Positions 57,145 through 64,000 of a DNA stretch of 64,000 bases are shown piece after piece. The position numbers were made by a program, and so were the translations under genes. Where the stretch lies: contig NC_091867.1 of assembly GCF_019399895.1 (NCBI RefSeq), forward strand, positions 7,081,501 to 7,145,500, written 5' to 3'. Within the stretch, counting starts at the first letter, position 1; every line of letters starts with the position of its first letter. The notes under the pieces were generated by a model. That model had not been told where the DNA came from and searched no databases. It saw nothing but the letters and a program-made list of their open reading frames with translations. The DNA is from Cardiocondyla obscurior. Lineage: Eukaryota; Arthropoda; Insecta; Hymenoptera; Formicidae.

Positions 57145-60100
57145 GTTCTTTATAACTATGCGACATGTTGTATGCATCTCTTGCCATGGACGACACGTGG
57201 ATTAAATTAATTTTCCGGCGAGCATCCTAGCTACTTGCGCAAAAGCGGCGTTAATGCTAGCGTGGCAGGTGGTTGGGCAAAATGATTTCCATGTGAAAAC
57301 TGTAACCAGAACCCGTGGTCTTAAATTAAGAGCCGGGATTAAAAAGTGAGTCGCGCCGCGCGCCCCGGTGAAGTCGTAAGTCAGATCATATTTATGAGAG
57401 ACTTTAAGTTTTGCGCATTAAATTTCTCTCTCTCTCTCTCTTTCTTTTTTTTTATTTTTTTATTACTTAAGAGCAGACATGTCCTTATATAAAATAAGTA
57501 GCCGATACCACTCTGCTTCTTTTTTAACGATTCCTAAAGTAAACGATCGGCGGTATATTCGTCGAGACGACTCGGCGTCTCGACATAATTATTTTAATAA
57601 TCTGCATTCCATTTAATTTTAATATTTCTAATGCGTAAACTGAAATAAATTATTATACAAACGTAGGTAATAATTTCTAAAAAATATAATACCACTTGTC
57701 ATTAAAGAAAGAAAAAGAAAAAAAAATCAATTCTTGCACGGACGCGAGAATTCATGTTAATTAATTATCCTTATTACTAAACTCCGCCTAACAATAAAGC
57801 AGAGATCAAGCTTTGACGTTTGATTTTGCGCGTTAGTACGCTAATGTATTCCCTATTAGCGTTCCCGACCAAATTATTACCGGGCATCGATCATAGAAAT
57901 TTGACACTTATATGCACCGAAATTTCGTTAACACCTCCATGGTCCTGTGCTCGAGGATGATCGATTGCCCTTTACCGTGATTGATCCAGAGCTACCGTGT
58001 AACGTTCGACGCGGGCTGAAGGGTCGTACCCTTCTCTCAAAGCATAAAGGAACCTCAGTCGTACGCAATCGATCGCGGCAATTGGAAAATCCTGACTGAC
58101 CAATCAGATAAGACGGTGAGGATAATCGATCAAGGCCTTGTTGATTTAAATGTGACTAATCTCTCTTTTAGTAATTATGTAAATCAACCGATAAAAAAAA
58201 AGGATATAAATAACGAAAGCAAGTAATTGCATGTTTCACTTTTAATAAAAAGCAATAGCTCTTGTCGAACATAATTGTAAATTACATTATGTTAAAAAAA
58301 AAAAAAAAGAAAAAAAAGATTCTTACATGAACCAGTAAATTCAATGATAACAGACTGAAGAAGCAATTTAAACAAGTCGATAGGAAAAGTCAGGATTCAT
58401 ATTTATCGCGCACGATAATCCTAAAAATCTTCCAGACGTTGCATCGTCTTTGATCATTGATTACAGGGATCGACATGCTCTCGATTGGTTGACATATTGT
58501 TGCCAGTCGATAAGACACGATATAATTTTGCTGCGCCAGCCAGAGTAAATATAGTTATAATCAACCGCTGGCTTTTTTTCGAGGTTGGTAATAAGCCCGA
58601 GTTTTTTCGACGAAGAAAGACCGGGCGGATAAAAGCGCCGTAAGGGAATTTGCGAGAATTCTTCAAGATCGATGTACGATACCGTAGATGAAGGGCTTAT
58701 TTTTCGAGGCTTTCGATATTACATCGTTGCTCGTCGTGTAATAAGTTAGTAAAAAAAAAAAAGAACAAAAGAAATCTTTCCATAAACCCGTGGAACGTAA
58801 TTACGTGATTTTTTTACATGATTTTTGATGCAATATTCGATGCATTATTACGAGAATACAAAAGTAATTTCTACACGCAGTATTAGGAGGCATAAAACAA
58901 TAGGAATGTCTCCACTTTATCACGTCCGTCGACTCGTTTCTATTTCAATGAACCACGCTGTGGTCCGCGCGTTCTTGACACATGGCAAGAGCGAACGGTG
59001 TCGCTTAATAGCAAAGATCAAGGCTCTGCGGTCTCCTTAATTTGAATCAACGGCTCCGGCGCGGCGGTCACGTTGCACCAGGCATCCAGTTTGCCCACTA
59101 AACCTCAAGTAGACAATCTCGTCAAAGTGCATGCCAACGTGCGTTCTCCTAGGTCAAATCCGTATGCCTTCGTGCATGCGTCTCGACGCACGTTCTCGGT
59201 TAGAATATGTCTCGCACAGTGCGTCCTCCGCGGAAATTTCACCGACGGCATCGTTTATACGTCGACGTTGCTAATCAAGTTCTACGGTTGCGTCCCGTCG
59301 GACTCGTCTTTCGTTCTCTCCTGTTACAACAAGCGCTTAAAGTACTTGAGAGAACGGTCACTTACCAAGCGAAATACCTGCACTAACCGCTTACTCCTGA
59401 GACTCCCGAGGACTTAGAGCTGTTTTTAGCGGTATAAAGTGTCCCTTACAACTTCCTAGCAGTTAAGACTAGCGGTCTCCGGTTACCGAAATATGCATAA
59501 TGCATGGCGGGGCCCCGCTTCTTCGTTCCTCGAGTGGCTTACGAACGTCATCGCGCATTATCAGTATTCAACACGGTCGCGGGCGTAAGAAAGTACAACG
59601 TTCGATGATTTTTATCAGTTTGCATCTGGTAATTGAGCGGTAAATCCGTGTGGCGGATGAGATAACGCGGCATATTTTTATTTCATATGATTTTTTTTTG
59701 CTTCACAATATTAATTTAAATAATATTATAAATAATAACGATTTTTCCTTCCCTTTTTTTTTCCCCCTCCGTGATATATTCGCGGCGCGAGTATCGGCGA
59801 TCATCGGCGTGCGGGCGAATTTCGAGCGGAGGCACCCCGAACATTCTCAGACAAATGAGTGTTTATTGGAATTTTGCTCGGGCACAAAGCGAGACGAGCC
59901 GGGGCACTCCAACGGCGCGCTCGCTTTCATCGAGGCCCCTCGCATTCATCGCTCTTCCGGATAGTCCTTTTCCTGCTTATGGCGAGAGCGCGACTGCCTC
60001 GGATATTTCCATTTACCTTTTACTCCGGCAAACAAGGAGGGATCCTCGTGGCTGTTCAAACGAGATCTCCAATAGCTCGTGGAAATTGGGTAGACATTGG

Positions 60101-60603
60101 AAATGAATCGAAAGAGCAAATAACGCGGGGGCCGAGGGGGGAGTGCGCGCGGCGCACTTCGGTGAAGTGGCGAACCGATGAGTGGCGTCGGGACTTGGTC
60201 GCGGCCTTTGTGTCAGCGACGGTAGACAAGGGGAGGAGGGGTGGGCAAGAGGGTACGGGGGGGGTGGTTTGAAACAGCGAGGAGCTCTGAAGCGCACTCC
60301 GACGTACATTCGGAACACGATTTTACGGCACTCACGAGGGATGCTAGGAACGCCCTCGATAATCCCACGAGCGCTCTTGATCTGCTTGATCCGTTCCCGC
60401 TGTCTCTATCCTCCGTCCTCCGACCCCTACGTCGTCACGAGACGTTTAAATGGCCCTGATACGCGGCGAATTTCGTTTGCGACAGTTTAATATTAAGCGG
60501 TATCCCTGAATGTAATTTGACGACGAGTCGATTAGCGAGAGGAACTTTCGAGGGCGAACTTCCGATCGGTATGCATATTTAACGGAAGTTATGTATATAT
60601 GTG

Positions 60604-60604
<1 letters not shown>

Positions 60605-60656
<52 letters not shown>
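60605..60656 (+). repeat. (TA)n microsatellite
   Basis: About 52 bases of uninterrupted TA repeat continuing into imperfect TATGTATA and TTATATATTT. The Tyr-Ile-rich frame on the minus strand across it is an artefact. Confidence 0.97.
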
Positions 60657-60661
<5 letters not shown>

Positions 60662-63600
60662 TATATATTTAATGCGGCGGTAAAGCTCACAAGTTGTAGC
60701 GGCGCATTTTAACATTGCTTACGCGGAAAGGTTACGAAAGTACTTGCTAACAAGTCCGAAGTTTCTGCATGGAGAAAGAGGCGTGTGCTCGAGCAAGAAT
60801 ATACGTCTGGAATTAATAATGCACCACTAAAGCTTTACCCATATAATACACGGCTAAGTACGGCAGGTGCGCGACTCGCCGCGTATATTTAGGTTAGTCG
60901 AGCCAACGCGCCAGCATTATCGGCGTATTCGTCGCTGGTACCACTCATACGCGAGAATTACGCGTTAATATCTCAAATTATATTACGAGTTATTTATACG
61001 AGGAAACCCGCGACAGTCGATCTTTCTCACGGTCTTAAATACGTTAGGAAAAAAAAAAAGAAAAAAGAAAAAAGGAAAAATTACGTAACGTCGAAAAATA
61101 TAGTTTCCCATTTACGCTCAACTTTCATTATTTTATTTCGCTTAAGTTCGAGTCGTACACCCTTACAATTTTCTATATTTAATTTTATCCCTATTTTTTA
61201 ATCAAACGTGGCAAGTTTCTAACATCAAAGTGTCAAGCTCTTCGATCGTTATAATTTATTCACATTCTCACCGCGCTGTTTTTCAAAGAATTTCCCCACG
61301 TGATGGATGCTAGATAGCGCTAGTTCCCGTCATAATTACGTCGCCATATCGCGTTCCTGACCGCAGCGGGGATAGTATGTCATCAGTGGTAACAGGATAA
61401 CTATGCGATGCCGCACATAAATTGCTTAATATAGAATGTAGAACAATTCCGACTGTTCCATCCTCCGTTCGCCAAAGTAAACCCCGTTTCTACTCGCGCG
61501 GCGAATTGGTCCGCCCGGTATCCTGGCGAAATTGAATTTTTCCCATCTGTCGCGGGAACGACGAAGACGAAAGTGTAAAGTGGGAAATATATTCGCGCGG
61601 GTTATTTCCGCGTTCTGCGTCCGAAGGCGCGGGCGCGAGGCGGAAAATACTATCGCGAGCCGCTAATCGAACGTAGAACAAAGTTCGTAACTGATGGCGG
61701 TGATTATTCAGTGCCACGCGCAATATTAAATTAGCCATCATCACCGCGTTACAAGGGATGAGAGCGCATAATTCACATTGACGGATAACACCGGCAGGTG
61801 AGAAAATGCAGATACTTTGCGCTAGGGTTATAAGAAACAGCACTGAAATATCGAGACCGCTCGAACATGATTATTAATTTCGCGAAGAATCGTTTGATTT
61901 AATCAATACGTCAAATTCAGCGGAAATCATCATAAATATCAAGCCGGTAACGATAGGTGCTCCTTAAACATTTAATACGCTAGGTATTCAATGTTATAAT
62001 TACGCCAGTTAAATTACGTGGCTAATCTTTTGGCTCTAGGATTAGTAAAAGTGATGTTTAGTTTAAGAGCTCATTTCGTTGCCTTTCGCATAGAGAATAT
62101 TCGATGGAGAGTAGAACACAATAATTAACAAGACGTAAATTGCGCGTTAAAGGATGTAATGCAGTGCTGGGATTTAGTTGCACACATCGCCAGCTGATTT
62201 CGCTGCCGGCGCCTAATGCTCCTCTCCCGCCGTCCGTTTCTCACCGGGAAGACGCGCTAAGCGAGCGCAAAACAAGTCACGCTTCATTTCAAGAGAGCAT
62301 TTCTTAGTTTTTATATGTATTGTGTTACAAAAAAAAAAAAAAACAGTGCCGCGCGACTTGTTACGCGAGTCCGGCATCACACTTCTAAGAAACGGCCGGC
62401 GAGGCAAGAGAAACAGTAGACATCGGCCAACGGAACTTCACCGAGATCTTTCCCGACTTCTATTCGCCTCGACTTGCATAAAGAAGAAATGTAGAATTGA
62501 AGGGGGTTAGTGTAACTTAATTGGACAGTATGCCGCGCGTTCTGGAAGATTTTGCATAATTTGCATAACGTCGGCAGCGCGAAACGCGCTTGTTATGAAA
62601 ATAGGAAAACAAATCGCTGACGGCGGAAAGCCTAGTTTTCCCCTAACATCCCGAGATACCCGTGAATTTTAATACAGCCCGCGAGTCTCTCTTATACTTA
62701 GCCAACTTTGCCGCGAAATAATTCCCCAAGTACTCGAGGCGGCTACTCGTTTTTCGCTTTTTTTTTTTTCTTCTTTATTTTTCTTTTTCAAATTAACACG
62801 ACGATCGGAACGACGCGCCCTTAAAATATTTATCGAATCGAACGCGCGAGCTTGTACCGGCGAAAACTCGCGGAACGGATGCGGCGCGCGCGAAATAAAT
62901 TTTTTTGCCAGTTTTTATTATTATGTATGCACTCCGGACGGGTGTTTATTCGATGTACAATGTGAACGTGACTATCCATCTCGGGGCGCAATTTCTTGCC
63001 TGGCGTTCGCTCGCTCGCTCGCTTCCTCGTTCAGTATTTGCTCCCGCGGCGAAGGAAAATGCGAGCGTCGCATTTGCACGTTAAATCGGATAAAACGAGC
63101 GCTCGATTTACCGCGGAAGTAACGCGCCATTTCAGTCATTTTGCGACACATCCTCGTTACACAATATTCCAGCAAAAATATAAAACTTGGTTAAATTTTC
63201 AAAATATTCGACTAAGTAACTTGCAAACGTTATTACTCCGTTCGCAGTATTATCAAAATTACGCGAACCCAGTTTCCATTTTCCTGCATTTTACGTTACT
63301 GAGATTGTAAATTGATAAATATATTACGGCGCGTATTTGTCTCGAAGAGTTTAAATTACGTTGAAAAAGAAAAAAAAAAATTCCCGTAATTGATATTTAA
63401 ACAATTGGCGAAGAGACATAAGACCAGAAGCGTTACTTCACTTATCGTCGACTTGATAATAATTCAAACGAGTTAATTTCAAGTCTCTAATTACGACATC
63501 GTCAATGCTCTCGGAAACTTGGATGGTTAAATACAGAGGCAGGTAAATGCGCTGAGTTTGACAGACGAATAGTGCAGCTTAACATTTTCTTTTCGTTACG

Positions 63601-64000
63601 CAAACTAGTTGGCTCCTACTGCTCCAGAGAAACGTAGCACCGCGCCGTAAAGCGCCGTATCTCTCGTTAGAAAAGAGAAAATGGAGCTTAGTAAAGGATG
63701 GCGTGCAGAAAGAGCAGCCTTTACACCCGTGAGAGTATTCTTTATTACACAATGTACACACAGTACGTCGTTTTCGCGAAAGAATTGTTTTCGCAAAATA
63801 CACCCGCATTATCGTACACGATCAGTCTCGCGATAAGAATCCTTTCAAACGTTTCATATTTTTTTAATAAATAAGTCGCGAAAATGAGAAAACATAAAAA
63901 TGCTACAGAGGCTTGAAATAATTACAAAAAAAAAAATTTGTCCTATTTTCAATAAAAAATTTCAGATATATATCTTAGCGATTTATATTTCTCACGTAAT
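60657..64000. other. Right-hand region without recognised genes
   Basis: This 3.3-kb stretch has mixed composition, with GC- and CpG-rich patches near 61480-61800 and 62800-63130 and A/T homopolymers near 61050, 62330 and 62760. Open frames reach 117 codons (61490-61843, minus) but match nothing I know. It may be distal upstream DNA of the mannosidase gene or of a gene beyond the edge. Confidence 0.4.

Overview
This is animal nuclear DNA, most likely from a hymenopteran insect and probably an ant. That call rests on a long head-to-tail array of intron-rich odorant receptor (OR) genes with N-termini of the LxGLWPYQ type. Every intron I traced is GT-AG. The left half is AT-rich. The right half is richer in GC and CpG and carries simple repeats typical of insect intergenic DNA. 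I see no prokaryotic, viral, CRISPR or intact transposon features.

Left region (1-34804, all genes on the minus strand): ten complete OR genes, an eleventh cut by the left window edge, and one 5'-truncated OR pseudogene with clear lesions. Each complete gene has nine coding exons and encodes 391-399 residues. Exons 2, 3, 4, 6 and 8 are 120, 118, 262, 91 and 133 bp in every complete gene; length varies only in exons 1, 5, 7 and 9. The fixed nine-exon layout fits the ant '9-exon' OR subfamily, which is linked to detection of cuticular hydrocarbons, but subfamily placement is an inference. As a family, insect ORs are seven-pass, inverted-topology, ligand-gated channel subunits that pair with the co-receptor Orco in the dendrites of olfactory neurons.

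Two neighbouring gene pairs, 6842-12737 and 13876-19333, look like copies of one two-gene block. The paralogues match gene by gene, and stretches of their upstream DNA match at nearly the same distance from the start codons.

Right region (34805-64000): two exons (45378-45755 and 39328-39543, minus strand) encode the membrane anchor, stem and start of the catalytic domain of a class I (GH47) Golgi alpha-1,2-mannosidase. I did not find the remaining catalytic exons between this fragment and the OR array. Either the gene is truncated, or its 3' exons lie beyond the left edge and the whole OR array sits inside one of its introns. The 18 kb from 45756 to the right edge contains no gene I recognise. 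It holds a 218-bp GA microsatellite, a TA microsatellite, purine-rich tracts and scattered open frames without recognisable homology.

Exon boundaries were assigned by hand from reading frame, splice consensus and agreement of exon lengths between paralogues. No alignment or database search was run.
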